Shown here piece after piece: positions 63,862-64,000 of a stretch of 64,000 nucleotides of DNA; position 1 is the first letter of the stretch, and each line of letters opens with the position of its first letter. Origin of the DNA: Herbinix sp. (GTDB lineage Bacteria > Bacillota > Clostridia > Lachnospirales > Lachnospiraceae); NCBI GenBank assembly GCA_029238935.1, contig JAQZBN010000026.1, positions 22,671-86,670 of the forward strand. The letters are read 5' to 3'. The notes beneath the pieces are model-generated. The model did no database searches and had not been told where the DNA came from. It saw only the letters and a program-made list of their open reading frames with translations. A program made the translations under genes and the position numbers.

Positions 63862-64000
63862 TTTACTTGTGATTACTAAGGGTTGATGGTAGAATAAGTA
63901 AAATAACTCAAACTTCGCACATAGATTTTAGCTATGCACCTTGAAAATTCAATACCTGGCAGTTATTAAGTTATCAATGTTCAGCCCATTTACGCTACTT
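63862..64000 (+). other. Unassigned end of window, possible rRNA-operon border
   Basis: GCACATAG..CTATGCACC hairpin and CACCTTGAAAATTCAATA, a string like those in clostridial rRNA operon leaders and spacers, then ACCTGGCAGTTATTAAG running out of the window. No gene can be called. Confidence 0.3.

Overview
The window is low-GC Gram-positive DNA from an endospore-forming anaerobe, most likely a clostridium of the Lachnospiraceae type. This rests on a complete spoIIA-sigF operon followed by spoVA genes, a SpoIID-like protein, a glycyl-radical pyruvate formate-lyase, the dgt-dnaG-rpoD block followed by trmK, AT-rich spacers, strong AGGAGG-type ribosome sites and many rho-independent terminators. 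No tRNA gene, CRISPR array, intact transposase or prophage was seen. The genus is not determined.

Layout. 0-5 kb: end of a LivF-type ABC ATPase, a cytidylate-kinase-like protein, two PLP aminotransferases (one HisC), a lone receiver protein and QueH. 5-7.6 kb: ferrous iron operon feoA-feoB-Cys-rich peptide behind a consensus promoter and a perfect Fur box. 8-15.4 kb: dgtPase, dnaG, rpoD, trmK, a TGS-nucleoside kinase, and antisense to its end the RNase P RNA gene. 16-20 kb: an OmpR-type two-component pair, an 89-bp palindrome, an AP2-domain protein and a SleB-like hydrolase. 20.5-27 kb: threonine synthase, a strongly expressed-looking surface protein with its own promoter and terminator, and an O-antigen-ligase-like membrane protein. 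27-31 kb (reverse strand): pflB, whose long leader holds a miniature palindromic element, a 23-bp tandem repeat and, at its 5' end, a ZTP (pfl-motif) riboswitch with a consensus promoter; then an ECF S-component and a small membrane protein. 31.6-34.4 kb: zinc ABC transporter with a probable operator and a damaged start of the binding protein. 34-39.5 kb: AI-2E family membrane protein, orphan Panacea-domain protein, TypA, double OB-fold protein. 39.6-41.8 kb: lysine riboswitch controlling dapA-dapB. 42-47 kb: Gld-like ABC exporter with two auxiliary proteins. 47-52 kb: SpoIID-like protein, YihY, AzlCD and an alpha-galactosidase-like remnant. 52-59.4 kb: Zn-ribbon/TPR protein, spoIIAA-spoIIAB-sigF, then a small membrane protein coupled to spoVAA-AB-AC-AD-AE. 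59.4-64 kb: class A PBP, DUF6514-like protein, YigZ-family protein and a last stretch that may border an rRNA operon.

Themes. Amino-acid synthesis from aspartate (thrC, dapA, dapB) is under lysine-riboswitch control. Metal uptake genes show predicted Fur and zinc-responsive sites. One-carbon/formate metabolism (pflB) appears tied to ZTP sensing. The last 15 kb is a sporulation and cell-envelope block. The most unusual non-coding region is the roughly 860-nt pflB leader (29492-30350).
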